DNA of 64,000 nt. Source: Paenisporosarcina quisquiliarum. Its GTDB lineage: Bacteria > Bacillota > Bacilli > Bacillales_A > Planococcaceae. Position numbers and translations under genes: made by a program. Shown one piece after another: positions 8,494 to 19,263 of this stretch. Position 1 is the first letter of the stretch; every line of letters starts with the position of its first letter. The DNA lies in assembly GCF_027563315.1 (NCBI RefSeq), contig NZ_JAMKBJ010000002.1, positions 62,001 through 126,000 of the forward strand. Reading direction: 5' to 3'. A model generated the notes under the pieces. The model worked only from the letters and a program-made list of their open reading frames with translations, had not been told where the DNA came from and ran no database searches.

Positions 8494-9606
8494 TTAGTCA
8501 CCTTTTATCGTGCGTTTGATTTTATCAAATAATGAACTGCTTTGTTCTTCAGGGATGTCGCCACTGATTTCAGCAAAATCTCTTAACAGTTGTTTTTGTT
8601 TCTCAGTTAATTTAGATGGCGTCATCACTTTCACTACTACGTGTTGATCACCGATTCCGTAACCATGAACATTTTTCACGCCTTTGCCTTTTAAGCGGAA
8701 TGTCGTTCCGGATTGTGTTCCGGCTGGAATTTTCAGTTTCACTTTGCCGTTTACTGTTGGCACTTCAATTTCATCGCCTAAAGATGCTTGAGGGAAGGTT
8801 AATTTCAATTCGAAATAAATATCATCTCCGTCACGTTCAAAGCGATCATGAGGTCTAACGCGGAACACTACATATAAATCGCCGGCTGGTCCGCCATTTT
8901 TACCTGGCTCCCCTTGTCCGGAAACTCGCAATTGTTGACCATCATCAACACCAGCAGGAATTGTTACTTTAATTTTCTTGCGTTTTTTCACAGTGCCTTG
9001 ACCATGACAAGTTGAACATTTATCTTTGATTAACTTACCTGTTCCTTGACAGTGATGACACGCACGACGATTCACCATACGTCCGAATGGTGTATCCTGG
9101 GTCACATTTAACTGGCCTGTTCCTTGACAGTGATGACAAGTCTCAGGTGATGTACCAGGTTTAGCACCATTTCCGTGGCAAGTATCACACGTTTCTTCTT
9201 TCGGAATTTCAATTTCAGTCTCTTTGCCGAAAACAGCTTCTTCAAAATCGATGGTCATGGAATACTGTAGGTCTTCACCTTTACGTGGGGCATTCGGGTC
9301 ACGACGACGTGATCCTCCTCCACCAAAGAATGAACTGAAAATGTCATCGAATCCGAATCCATCTCCACCGCCACCGAATCCTTGATTAGGGCCGGCATGA
9401 CCGAATTGATCATATTGAGCTTTTTTCTGATCATCGCTCAACACTTCATATGCTTCTGTTATTTCCTTGAATTTATCGACAGCATCCGCCTCTTTGTTAA
9501 TATCCGGATGGAATTGTTTCGACAGTTTTCTATACGCTTTTTTTATCTCGTCTTTTGAAGCACTTTTTGTTAATCCTAGTACCTCATAGTAATCTCGTTT
9601 ATTCAT
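8494..9606 (-). CDS. dnaJ: Chaperone DnaJ (Hsp40)
   Basis: A 370-residue type I DnaJ that stimulates the DnaK ATPase and delivers substrates. The J domain (1-70) has the HPD motif. A Gly/Phe-rich linker follows (about 75-110), then four CxxCxGxG zinc-finger repeats (about 140-215) and a C-terminal substrate-binding region. CAGGAG lies upstream of the ATG at 9606. A strong terminator and a separate promoter-like sequence lie between dnaK and dnaJ, so dnaJ may be expressed partly independently of the CIRCE-controlled genes. Confidence 0.98.
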   Translation of the reverse strand: MNKRDYYEVLGLTKSASKDEIKKAYRKLSKQFHPDINKEADAVDKFKEITEAYEVLSDDQKKAQYDQFGHAGPNQGFGGGGDGFGFDDIFSSFFGGGGSRRRDPNAPRKGEDLQYSMTIDFEEAVFGKETEIEIPKEETCDTCHGNGAKPGTSPETCHHCQGTGQLNVTQDTPFGRMVNRRACHHCQGTGKLIKDKCSTCHGQGTVKKRKKIKVTIPAGVDDGQQLRVSGQGEPGKNGGPAGDLYVVFRVRPHDRFERDGDDIYFELKLTFPQASLGDEIEVPTVNGKVKLKIPAGTQSGTTFRLKGKGVKNVHGYGIGDQHVVVKVMTPSKLTEKQKQLLRDFAEISGDIPEEQSSSLFDKIKRTIKGD

Positions 9607-9680
9607 TTGTCACACTCCTGATTAAACTTTCATAAAAAACTGTATTTTCAGTGTATTAATCGTTACCATACGAGCTAATA

Positions 9681-9716
9681 GTTGTCGTTTTTTTCAAAAA
9701 AAAATATGACAACTTA
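9681..9716 (-). promoter_or_regulatory. A/T-rich hairpin in dnaJ leader
   Basis: AGTTGTC and GACAACT flank a poly-T/poly-A stretch of about 20 bases, giving a stem that could exceed 13 bp. It lies in the 5' leader of dnaJ, about 75 bases before its start. It could be a weak terminator or a fold-sensitive leader; the role is unknown. Confidence 0.5.
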
Positions 9717-9732
9717 CTGCGGCATAGCATCT

Positions 9733-9762
9733 ATTGTAACACGCGATTATCTGCAATGCCAA
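9733..9762 (-). promoter_or_regulatory. Candidate sigma-A promoter of dnaJ
   Basis: Minus-strand TTGGCA (9757-9762) and TACAAT (9733-9738) are separated by 18 bases, just after the dnaK terminator. The spacing is one base longer than ideal. Confidence 0.5.
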
Positions 9763-9767
9763 AGACA

Positions 9768-9812
9768 TTGAAAAAGCCAAAGTCGGTATTCCAGACTTTG
9801 ACTTTTTCGGTT
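9768..9812 (-). terminator. Terminator downstream of dnaK
   Basis: The minus strand has a long stem with AAAAAGTCAAAGTC pairing to GACTTTGGCTTTTT across a short loop, ending in T residues. It separates dnaK from dnaJ. Confidence 0.85.
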
Positions 9813-9824
9813 GTCTATCATGTC

Positions 9825-11687
<1,863 letters not shown>

Positions 11688-12257
11688 TTATTCGTTTACT
11701 TTTACCATTGTAGGTCGAAGCACGCGATCTTTGTACTTGTACCCTTTTTGCAACTCTTGTAACACGATGCCTGATTCTTTTGAGTCGTCCGCTTCCGTCA
11801 TAACGGCTTGGTGTAAATTCGGATCAAACTCAACGCCTTCTGCTTCAATTACTTGCAATCCTTCTTTTTCAGTCGCTTCAACCAATGTCTTGTAGACCAT
11901 TTCTAATCCCTTACGCAATGATTGAGATTCTTCCGAAGCTGATTCAACTTGCATCGCGCGCTCGAAGTTATCTAGTACTGGCAATAAGTTTGAAAGCAAG
12001 TTCTGTGCTTTATATTTATCCGCAGCTTCACGGTCTAAATGTGCTCGACGCTTAAAGTTTTCATAGTCTGCACGCAAACGCAAATGACGGTTTGTTTCTT
12101 CATCCAATTGTTTTTGTAACAATTCGAGCTCAGTTGGCTCTTCACTGTTTGTTTCCTGATTTGCTAGTTCTTCTTCCGAACCAGTTGCTTGCTCGGAAGG
12201 TTCCACGGTTTCTTGTTCCGTGTTTGAAACAACTTCTTTTTCTTCAGATTGCGACAC
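11688..12257 (-). CDS. grpE: Nucleotide exchange factor GrpE
   Basis: A 189-residue GrpE, the nucleotide exchange factor of DnaK. A long acidic N-terminus (about 1-45) is followed by the coiled-coil with LRLRADYENFKRR. The C-terminal beta domain has FDPNLHQAVM and GYKYKDRVLRPTMVKV. The start is GTG at 12257 with AAGGAGG upstream. It lies between hrcA and dnaK, 17 bases after hrcA. Length and composition are ordinary. Confidence 0.98.
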   Translation of the reverse strand: MSQSEEKEVVSNTEQETVEPSEQATGSEEELANQETNSEEPTELELLQKQLDEETNRHLRLRADYENFKRRAHLDREAADKYKAQNLLSNLLPVLDNFERAMQVESASEESQSLRKGLEMVYKTLVEATEKEGLQVIEAEGVEFDPNLHQAVMTEADDSKESGIVLQELQKGYKYKDRVLRPTMVKVNE

Positions 12258-12274
12258 GTTTATTTCCTCCTTCT

Positions 12275-13309
12275 TTATCGTGAGCCACGCAAAATGCGTG
12301 TGAGTTCACGAGACAAATCCCCACTCATAACATCCAATAAAGTGACGACTCGTCGATAGTCCATTCTTGTCGGGCCAATAATAGCAATGGAGCCCATTTG
12401 TTCTTCCCCGATGGTGTAAGATGCTGTGATCACACTGCAGTCTTCCATTTCCATCAGGTTATTTTCAGAACCAATCCGAATATGAATACCCGCTTGGTTC
12501 GGCGAAAACAGCGATGAAATTTGATTTGCCTGATCCATCATCGTAATTAAACCCCGTGCCTTTTGAAGGTCACTGAATTCTGGATGATGAAGCAGTTTCG
12601 ATTTGCCGCCATAGAATACTTTTTCTTCATGTGGGCTAGAGATAGCTGCACCAAATGAAGCCATGAGTTCACCGTAACGACCAATATGCTGTTTTAATAA
12701 AGCGGCCGTTTCTTTTTCAAGAACACGTTGAAGTTCATGTAAGTGAACACCGGTCAGCTGTTCATTTAAAATGTTTACCATCTTCTCAATATCAGATGCT
12801 GTCAGCCCTTGAGGCAATTGGAACAATCGATTTTCTACATGACCTGAGTCAGTAATGATGATCGCGACTGCCGAATCATTTGTTAAAGGAACGATTGAGA
12901 ATCGTTTAACTCGGTGTTTGCGTACATCAGGTCCCAGCAAAATCGACGTATAGCTCGTCAATTCGGACAAAATCATGGCCGTTTTCTGAATGACTTGTTC
13001 CGTCTCTGTAATTCTTTCGTGGAAGACAGATTGAATTTGTTGCATGTCATCTGAAGATGCAAGTTGAGGCGTAAGCAAATGATCAACATAAAATCGATAC
13101 CCTTTTTCAGAAGGTATACGACCAGACGACGTATGCGTTTTTTCCAAATAACCTAAATCTTCTAAATCAGCCATGTCATTTCGAATCGTTGCAGGACTGA
13201 ACGGCACTTCTTCTTTTTTAGATAGTTGCCTTGATCCCACAGGTTGAGCAGTCTGAATGAAGTCATCAACTGTTACTTGCAGTATAAGCAATTGTCGGTT
13301 CGTTAACAT
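12275..13309 (-). CDS. hrcA: Heat-inducible transcription repressor HrcA
   Basis: A 344-residue HrcA, the repressor that binds CIRCE and keeps class I heat-shock genes off with GroEL as corepressor. The winged-helix N-terminus reads LTNRQLLILQ, with PVGSRQLSKK and SPATIRNDMADLE in the DNA-binding region. The start at 13309 is chosen because AGAGGTG lies immediately upstream and the family starts at this point. An in-frame GTG seven codons earlier falls inside the CIRCE palindrome and cannot be used sensibly. It autoregulates through that operator. Confidence 0.98.
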   Translation of the reverse strand: MLTNRQLLILQVTVDDFIQTAQPVGSRQLSKKEEVPFSPATIRNDMADLEDLGYLEKTHTSSGRIPSEKGYRFYVDHLLTPQLASSDDMQQIQSVFHERITETEQVIQKTAMILSELTSYTSILLGPDVRKHRVKRFSIVPLTNDSAVAIIITDSGHVENRLFQLPQGLTASDIEKMVNILNEQLTGVHLHELQRVLEKETAALLKQHIGRYGELMASFGAAISSPHEEKVFYGGKSKLLHHPEFSDLQKARGLITMMDQANQISSLFSPNQAGIHIRIGSENNLMEMEDCSVITASYTIGEEQMGSIAIIGPTRMDYRRVVTLLDVMSGDLSRELTRILRGSR

Positions 13310-13323
13310 GATTATCACCTCTG

Positions 13324-13350
13324 TTAGCACTCATCACTTGCGAGTGCTAA
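13324..13350 (-). promoter_or_regulatory. CIRCE operator
   Basis: TTAGCACTC, a 9-base spacer, then GAGTGCTAA: a perfect match to the CIRCE inverted repeat bound by HrcA. It lies 15 bases upstream of the hrcA ATG, just after the start-point region. Confidence 0.99.
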
Positions 13351-13361
13351 TACTCATACAT

Positions 13362-13393
13362 AAATTATCAAATCCGTTGACTAAAGTCAACGG
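13362..13393 (-). promoter_or_regulatory. hrcA operon promoter overlapping a perfect hairpin
   Basis: Minus-strand TTGACT (13385-13390) and TAATTT (13362-13367) are separated by 17 bases upstream of CIRCE. The -35 hexamer lies inside a perfect 8-bp inverted repeat, CCGTTGAC-4-GTCAACGG (13374-13393). That repeat immediately follows hemW and may be its terminator, although the T-tract is poor. Confidence 0.7.
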
Positions 13394-13403
13394 ATACGAT
13401 TAT

Positions 13404-14543
13404 TTATTCCATTAAAAAAGATTGGAAAATTTCATTTCCGATAAATCTTCCTTTTCGAGTTAACGCGACACGGTCATGAGTATCAATTATTGAACCAGTA
13501 TCTATATGTTTGGATAGTACTTGTCCATACATTTCTTCTAATGTCTTACCGAATTTATCTTTAAACTGTTTTTTATCAATTCCTGACACTTTTCGCAAGC
13601 CCAAAAACATTTCTTCTTCCATTCGTTCTACAGCTGTTACTTCGTGTGTTGAATTTATCGGCAACTCACCAGATAATAGTGCGTCCATATATTTTTTAAT
13701 AGGTCCGATATTTGCGTATCGATTTCCTAAAGCATAGCCATGTGCACCTGCCCCAAACCCTGCGTATTCTACATTGTCCCAATATAAGTTGTTATGTTTT
13801 GAATGGAACCCCGGCTTTGCAAAATTACTGATTTCATATTGTTGAATACCTTTTGATGCCATAGCGTCCATTAATAAGGAATACATATCCGCTTCCAGAT
13901 CTTCACCTGGTAAAATCAGCTTGCCTTTGGTCATTAAATTATAAAAAACGGTCTTAGGTTCAACAATCAATGAATATGCGGAGTAATGCGGCAGATCCAG
14001 TTCTAGCGCTTTTTGAAGCGTGAAATTCCACTGATCCATCGTTTGGCCAGGTAAACCGTACATTAAGTCAATGCTGATATTTGTAAAGCCAATGTCTTTC
14101 GCCATCTGAATTGTTTTATATACATGTTCGTTCGAATGCGTCCTGCCCAATCGGCTTAATATATCCGCATCAAAACTTTGAACACCCAAACTAAGTCGAT
14201 TGATTCCATTGTTTTTCATGACAACTAATTTATCGTAGGTCAATTCATCCGGATTTGCTTCAGAAGTAAATTCCTGTACATGCTGCATCGGTAAATACTG
14301 TTTAATCAGCTCGAACAATCTTTCCAATTGGTCCGCACTTAATGCGGTCGGCGTTCCACCACCCAGAAAGATCGTTTCAATATGTAAATGTTCTTTATAT
14401 TTTTCAGCAAACATCTTCATTTCCATCCCGAGCGTCTCTATATACTCGTCGACGGGTTGATTTTTAAAGAATACTTTATTGAAATCACAGTAGTGACATA
14501 TTTGATGACAAAAAGGAATATGAATATAAGCTCCTTTAATCAT
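13404..14543 (-). CDS. hemW: HemW-type radical SAM heme chaperone
   Basis: A 379-residue HemW, a radical SAM protein related to coproporphyrinogen dehydrogenase and thought to act in heme insertion rather than oxidation. The 4Fe-4S motif CHQICHYC (CxxxCxxC) lies near residue 10, followed by FLGGGTPT and GVQSFDADIL; a HemN C-terminal domain ends the protein. The start at 14543 is chosen because GAAGGAAA is seven bases upstream and the family begins MIKGAYIHIPFC. It lies between lepA and hrcA as in B. subtilis. Confidence 0.95.
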   Translation of the reverse strand: MIKGAYIHIPFCHQICHYCDFNKVFFKNQPVDEYIETLGMEMKMFAEKYKEHLHIETIFLGGGTPTALSADQLERLFELIKQYLPMQHVQEFTSEANPDELTYDKLVVMKNNGINRLSLGVQSFDADILSRLGRTHSNEHVYKTIQMAKDIGFTNISIDLMYGLPGQTMDQWNFTLQKALELDLPHYSAYSLIVEPKTVFYNLMTKGKLILPGEDLEADMYSLLMDAMASKGIQQYEISNFAKPGFHSKHNNLYWDNVEYAGFGAGAHGYALGNRYANIGPIKKYMDALLSGELPINSTHEVTAVERMEEEMFLGLRKVSGIDKKQFKDKFGKTLEEMYGQVLSKHIDTGSIIDTHDRVALTRKGRFIGNEIFQSFLME

Positions 14544-14565
14544 GGCATTTCCTTCTTTCTTATAG

Positions 14566-14592
14566 AAAAAGGAGGCCAACTAGTAGCCTCCA
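14566..14592 (-). terminator. Terminator between lepA and hemW
   Basis: The minus strand has GGAGGCTA and its near complement (GGCCTCC) around a CTAG-centred loop, then five T residues. It lies just after the lepA stop and only 23 bases before the hemW start. Confidence 0.75.
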
Positions 14593-14610
14593 TTAACAAC
14601 CATATTTTAA

Positions 14611-16434
14611 TCAATCTTCATCCATTTTCAGTACAGCCATGAACGCTTCTTGAGGCACTTCTACTGAACCTACTTGTTTCATACGTTTCTTACCTTCTTT
14701 TTGTTTATCAAGAAGTTTACGTTTACGTGAAATATCTCCACCGTAACATTTGGCAAGAACGTTTTTACGAATGGCACTGATTGTCGAACGTGCGACAATT
14801 TTTTGTCCGATTGCTGCTTGGATCGGCACTTCAAATTGCTGTCTAGGAATTAATTTCTTCAATTTCTCAACAATAATTTTTCCGCGTTCGTAAGCAAAAT
14901 CATTATGCACGATAAAGCTTAGAGCATCCACTTGTTCTGCATTCAATAGGATATCCATCTTCACAAGTTTCGAAGGTTTGTATCCGATCAATTCATAATC
15001 AAATGACGCATAGCCTTTCGTTCCTGATTTCAATTGGTCAAAGAAATCGTAAACAACTTCAGATAATGGAACTTCATAAATGATACTTACACGCGTTTTG
15101 TCGATGTAATCCATCGTCATGAAATTACCACGTTTCTTTTGACAAAGTTCCATAACCACGCCAACAAAATCGTTCGGCACCATGATGGTAGCTTTTACGT
15201 AAGGCTCTTCAATACGGTCGATTTTTTGTGGATCCGGCATCATTGACGGGTTGTCCACTTTTTTAATCTGACCATCTGTCATATGAACATCATAAATTAC
15301 GCTTGGAGCAGTCGTAATCAAATCAATATTGAATTCGCGCTCCAAACGTTCCTGAATGATTTCCATATGAAGAAGTCCAAGGAATCCACAACGATAGCCA
15401 AATCCAAGCGCTTGAGAAGACTCGGGCTCAAATTGAAGAGCCGCATCATTCAGTTCAAGCTTTTCAAGTGCGTCGCGTAAATCATTGTATTTAGACGTGT
15501 CAATCGGGTACAAACCACAATATACCATCGGATTTAAACGACGGTAACCTGGTAATGATTCAGTTGCAGGTTTAGCAACATGGGTAATCGTATCCCCGAC
15601 ACGTGTATCTCCAACATTTTTGATTGCAGCAGTTAAGAAACCTACATCCCCTACAGTCAGTTCATCACGAAGCGTAGCTTTAGGAGTAAACACTCCAGCT
15701 TCTATTACTTCGAATTCTTTCCCGGTAGCCATCATGCGGATTTTGTCCCCAGGACGTACCGTTCCTTCCATAACGCGTATATAAGCTACTACACCACGGT
15801 AAGGATCATAAAGGGAATCAAAAATAAGTGCTTTTAAAGGTGCCTCAGGGTCTCCAGTCGGAGCGGGCACTTTTTCAACGATTTGTTCCAGAATTTCTAC
15901 AATACCGATACCAGCTTTTGCGGAAGCAAGAACGGCTTCAGAAGCATCGAGACCGATGACTTCTTCAATTTCTCCGCGAACGCGTTCTGGATCAGCTGCC
16001 GGTAAATCAATTTTATTGATGACCGGTAAAATTTCAAGTTCATTGTCCAACGCTAAATAAACGTTAGCCAACGTCTGCGCTTCGATTCCTTGCGCAGCGT
16101 CCACAACGAGAATTGCCCCTTCACAGGCAGCCAAGCTTCGAGATACTTCATATGTGAAATCGACGTGTCCCGGTGTATCAATTAAATGGAACGTGTAATC
16201 TTCGCCGTCTTTTGCGCGGTAGTTCAGTTGTACGGCATTCAACTTGATCGTAATACCACGTTCACGTTCTAAATCCATTGAATCGAGAAGTTGAGCTTTC
16301 ATTTCTCTTGAAGTCAATGCTTTTGTTTGTTCTAAAATTCGATCGGCTAATGTTGATTTACCGTGATCGATATGGGCGATAATTGAAAAATTTCGGATAT
16401 TCTGTTGACGTTTGTTACGTTCTTCTCGATTCAT
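14611..16434 (-). CDS. lepA: Elongation factor 4 (LepA)
   Basis: A 607-residue translational GTPase implicated in ribosome biogenesis and back-translocation. The G domain has AHIDHGKST (G1), DTPGHVDF (G3) and NKIDLPAA (G4). The C-terminal LepA-specific domain includes [25 protein letters not shown]. The start at 16434 is chosen over an in-frame codon 20 residues upstream because GGAGTGG precedes it and the family begins near [10 protein letters not shown]. It follows spoIIP and precedes hemW. Confidence 0.98.
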   Translation of the reverse strand: MNREERNKRQQNIRNFSIIAHIDHGKSTLADRILEQTKALTSREMKAQLLDSMDLERERGITIKLNAVQLNYRAKDGEDYTFHLIDTPGHVDFTYEVSRSLAACEGAILVVDAAQGIEAQTLANVYLALDNELEILPVINKIDLPAADPERVRGEIEEVIGLDASEAVLASAKAGIGIVEILEQIVEKVPAPTGDPEAPLKALIFDSLYDPYRGVVAYIRVMEGTVRPGDKIRMMATGKEFEVIEAGVFTPKATLRDELTVGDVGFLTAAIKNVGDTRVGDTITHVAKPATESLPGYRRLNPMVYCGLYPIDTSKYNDLRDALEKLELNDAALQFEPESSQALGFGYRCGFLGLLHMEIIQERLEREFNIDLITTAPSVIYDVHMTDGQIKKVDNPSMMPDPQKIDRIEEPYVKATIMVPNDFVGVVMELCQKKRGNFMTMDYIDKTRVSIIYEVPLSEVVYDFFDQLKSGTKGYASFDYELIGYKPSKLVKMDILLNAEQVDALSFIVHNDFAYERGKIIVEKLKKLIPRQQFEVPIQAAIGQKIVARSTISAIRKNVLAKCYGGDISRKRKLLDKQKEGKKRMKQVGSVEVPQEAFMAVLKMDED

Positions 16435-16496
16435 GCAATGTCCACTCCTAATTAAACTATCTAGAATTATAGCAGTGAACAGTTCTTTCTTCAATG

Positions 16497-17324
16497 TTAG
16501 GTTTCAGACGTCTCCTCAAAGAAGTTGGAAATTGCCTTTGTGAGGATGGCAATGGTCCGATTGATTTCTTCTTCCGTATTCTCAATTCCACCCAGTTCAA
16601 CCAGAAGTGAGCGGCTTGAAAGATCCTGATTATAAACCCCATTCCCAGTATCTCTGGTTTTTTGCAATACACCTTTGGAGATTTCTGGAACCATTCCATT
16701 CACTTCATTGGAAATAGCTTTGGCAAAAGCTTCATTTAATTTATAGTTTGCATGTTCAGCCCCTACAACAAATGATAATTTCGCATATGTCGTTCCGTTA
16801 AACTGCGTTGTTGTCTTTTCGCGTTTGATGGAATCACGATGAATATCTAGAAGAACATCATAGTGATTGTCTGCTAACTGCTTTAGCAAATGTGGACGGA
16901 TTTTTGTATAGGCGCCGGTTATTTGCATACGATTCATATTGTCGAATTTCAGCACATCAACCGTATCGCCATTCAAACTGAAATGCTGGACAACAAGGTC
17001 ACTAACATTTGATATGTTGGCGGTAGGGTGATAATTAACTGCTTTCAGTCCTAATTTCTTTTCAACGATCGGCTGATACGATTCCTGAATATGTGTGAAA
17101 TAAACCAAAACATTAATGGGATTGGTTGTTGGATTCACTGTAATTTCTTTTGTGGGTTCATTTGTGATTTCTTTCGTTACATTTGCTGCGTACGCTACTG
17201 GTTGAGTTTCAACCTTTTCTGTTGCATTGCTTCCAAAGGCGAGCATGGGGAGTTTAATTAATAATATTGGCATTAAAAATAAAAATAGATAGAAACTCAT
17301 GACTTTCTGCAATGTTTTGCGCAT
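16497..17324 (-). CDS. spoIIP: Stage II sporulation protein P (short form)
   Basis: A 275-residue SpoIIP, the cell-wall amidase/endopeptidase that acts with SpoIID and SpoIIM during engulfment. An N-terminal membrane anchor lies at about residues 10-31. The catalytic region has [22 protein letters not shown] and [15 protein letters not shown], holding the likely zinc ligands. It is shorter than the B. subtilis protein (about 400 residues), mainly between the anchor and the catalytic domain, where only about 45 residues remain. GGAGGGG precedes the ATG. It follows gpr by 32 bases, as in B. subtilis. Confidence 0.94.
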   Translation of the reverse strand: MRKTLQKVMSFYLFLFLMPILLIKLPMLAFGSNATEKVETQPVAYAANVTKEITNEPTKEITVNPTTNPINVLVYFTHIQESYQPIVEKKLGLKAVNYHPTANISNVSDLVVQHFSLNGDTVDVLKFDNMNRMQITGAYTKIRPHLLKQLADNHYDVLLDIHRDSIKREKTTTQFNGTTYAKLSFVVGAEHANYKLNEAFAKAISNEVNGMVPEISKGVLQKTRDTGNGVYNQDLSSRSLLVELGGIENTEEEINRTIAILTKAISNFFEETSET

Positions 17325-17356
17325 TGTTCACCCCTCCTCCTACAACTTACGTAGGA

Positions 17357-18406
17357 CTAGAGTCGGTTAGAACTAAAAATATCCTCTTGAAGCCACTTCA
17401 TAACACCAGCCTGTATCATATCCGCGTGCCTTACCACCCAAGTATCCGTTTCTTTTGGGGTTACGAATAATTGCTGATGATGAGGAGGCAATACTTCTTG
17501 TAATAGCGCTCGGATTTCATCGCTTGACCAGCCTGCCCATTCACCGAAAATCGGTTTAATGGCTTCAACGTTTACAGGTTCGTCTGTGCTTCTCAACCAT
17601 GATCCCACAGATAGTGCAGAAGAAGGTTTGGTCGTTTCCCCAATTTGGGCAGAAATCACTTTGAATACCGTCTCAATTGCGTCCACAACCAGCACGGGCG
17701 CATCCACAACCATTGGCACACCGATCGCAGTGACAGGAACCCCCAACGATTCATGTGAAATTTCATTACGTGCATTCCCGACACCTGAACCAGGGTGAAT
17801 ACCGGTATTAGTCAACTGAATGGTTTTACAGAGACGGTCTTGATTTCGAGCTGCCAGTGCATCAATAATCAAAATTAGATCCGGTTTGACATGTTCTGCT
17901 ATCGCTTTCACAAACTCGCCTGTCTCGAGACCGGTTTGACCTGTTACTCCCGGTGCATAAAAAACGACTTGACCTGTTTCGAATGGAAAATGAAACATTT
18001 CTTCATGGAAACGGTCAATGGCTAAAGGACCAATTGCATCCGGTGTAATTGTCCGATTTCCCAATCCAATAACAAGAACTTTGGATTGTGCAGTAAAATT
18101 TAGTTGTTTATGAATATCTTCGAGTGATTGAATAAATTGTTGTTCCAGTTCCTTGAAACCTTCGTCGTCTTCGGCTGTCAAAGTGGGAACGGATAAAGTA
18201 ATATAGGTCCCTGCTTTTTTGCCAATCGACTCTGCCCCTTCTTCATTCGTTTCAATATGGGTTATATGAACACGGCCTTTTCGTTCTTCATTCATTTGAA
18301 TCCCAGGCGTTTCATACAATGTATCTTTCTCTTTTTCTGTTCGATGCTGAACCACTTCTGTGGCTTCATCAATTAAATCCGTCCGCATTAAATTACGTAA
18401 TTCCAT
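17357..18406 (-). CDS. gpr: Spore germination protease GPR
   Basis: A 349-residue GPR, the protease that degrades small acid-soluble spore proteins early in germination. It is made as a zymogen in the forespore; the conserved RTDLIDEA near residue 8 matches the mature N-terminus region, so the propeptide here is very short. Conserved core motifs include [40 protein letters not shown] and [18 protein letters not shown] is upstream of the ATG. It faces divergently from rpsT and is followed by spoIIP. Confidence 0.97.
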   Translation of the reverse strand: MELRNLMRTDLIDEATEVVQHRTEKEKDTLYETPGIQMNEERKGRVHITHIETNEEGAESIGKKAGTYITLSVPTLTAEDDEGFKELEQQFIQSLEDIHKQLNFTAQSKVLVIGLGNRTITPDAIGPLAIDRFHEEMFHFPFETGQVVFYAPGVTGQTGLETGEFVKAIAEHVKPDLILIIDALAARNQDRLCKTIQLTNTGIHPGSGVGNARNEISHESLGVPVTAIGVPMVVDAPVLVVDAIETVFKVISAQIGETTKPSSALSVGSWLRSTDEPVNVEAIKPIFGEWAGWSSDEIRALLQEVLPPHHQQLFVTPKETDTWVVRHADMIQAGVMKWLQEDIFSSNRL

Positions 18407-18469
18407 CTAAAATCACCTCATAAAAAAGTTTGCCCAAGGTGTCAAGTAAATATTCTTTGCGTGAATCTA

Positions 18470-18498
18470 TTGCAATTTAATTTTTGGTTTGTTAAAAT
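18470..18498 (+). promoter_or_regulatory. Candidate sigma-A promoter of rpsT
   Basis: TTGCAA (18470-18475) and TAAAAT (18493-18498) are separated by 17 bases. The leader of about 110 bases before rpsT contains two short stems (GCGC-based near 18547 and CGAGA/TCTCG near 18576). Confidence 0.65.
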
Positions 18499-18617
18499 AA
18501 TGCTTGTTGTATTGATATTACTGATCTAATACTTAAAGCAAATAGCGCCTTAAATGCGCAAAAACGCTTAAACTCGAGAATCTCTTGATCTCGGACCTTT
18601 TATAGGAGGTGAAAGAT

Positions 18618-18866
18618 ATGCCAAACATTAAATCTGCAATCAAACGTGTAAAAACGAATGCTTCTGCTAACGCACAAAACTCTCACACGAAGTCTACAAT
18701 GCGTACAGCAGTTAAGAAAGCTGAAAATGCTTCTCTTAACAACGAAGAAAACGTAAAAGAACTTTTACAATCTGCTATCAAGCAAGTAGATAAAGCAGCT
18801 TCTAAAGGATTAATTCATAAAAACACAGCGGCTCGTAAAAAAGCTCAGTTAATGAAAAAAGCGTAA
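18618..18866 (+). CDS. rpsT: 30S ribosomal protein S20
   Basis: An 82-residue S20, a helical protein of the 30S body that binds 16S rRNA. It begins MPNIKSAIKRVKTN and has the Lys/Ala-rich pattern of the family, ending KNTAARKKAQLMKKA. The ATG at 18618 is chosen because AGGAGGTG is seven bases upstream; a GTG three codons earlier falls inside that site. It has its own promoter and terminator and is divergent from gpr. Length is normal. Confidence 0.98.
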   Translation: MPNIKSAIKRVKTNASANAQNSHTKSTMRTAVKKAENASLNNEENVKELLQSAIKQVDKAASKGLIHKNTAARKKAQLMKKA

Positions 18867-18872
18867 TTATAT

Positions 18873-18910
18873 GAAAGACCAGATTCGATTGCCGAATCTG
18901 GTCTTTTTTT
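18873..18910 (+). terminator. rpsT terminator
   Basis: AGACCAGATTCG and CGAATCTGGTCT form a perfect 12-bp stem with a 5-base loop, then T7, 7 bases beyond the rpsT stop. Confidence 0.95.
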
Positions 18911-18964
18911 GACTTTTACTGGATGCAGAATTTATTTCAGACGTGAACGACTATTTTTCAGACG

Positions 18965-19195
18965 TCGGGCCAACAGGATGTTGGTCACAAAGGCGTTGCC
19001 ACACGAGGTGGCGTTCTTAGCCTTTGTTCAACTAAGATGCTCCTGCGGTTACTCGTCGCAAAGATATTGGCCATTCGACCAATATCTTCCTGCGGGAACA
19101 GCGAAGTGCTGAAATCCACTCGGACATTTAGTCCGAGTTAGTTCGGCGCAAGCCCGCGGAAAGCGTAGCTGTTTTGAGGAATATCAACAGCAACA
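18965..19195. repeat. Structured intergenic element with five perfect hairpins
   Basis: The region holds CCAACA/TGTTGG (18970-18984), GCCAC/GTGGC (18998-19012), AAGATATTGG/CCAATATCTT (19061-19088), ACTCGGAC/GTCCGAGT (19118-19138) and GCTGTT/AACAGC (19168-19191). The core motifs CTCCTGCGG and AGCCCGCGGAAAGCG are shared in form with 44620-44690. They resemble a family of dispersed Bacillaceae intergenic repeats that I recall but cannot verify here. It has no supported ORF; a 67-codon open frame across it has no ribosome binding site. Confidence 0.7.
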
Positions 19196-19215
19196 TTTAA
19201 CATAGCCTTCAATAA

Positions 19216-19258
19216 AAAAACGGACTTGATCCGCTTTAAATAATGCGATTCAAGTCCA
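19216..19258 (-). terminator. holA terminator
   Basis: On the minus strand GGACTTGAATCGC pairs with GCGGATCAAGTCC around an A/T loop, then a run of T. It lies immediately after the holA stop. Confidence 0.88.
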
Positions 19259-19263
19259 TTTAT

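Noticed and set aside
18909-19112. 67-codon open frame on the plus strand
   Set aside because: It has no ribosome binding site, lies inside the hairpin element and after the rpsT terminator. Its arginine/cysteine-rich product looks like translated repeat.
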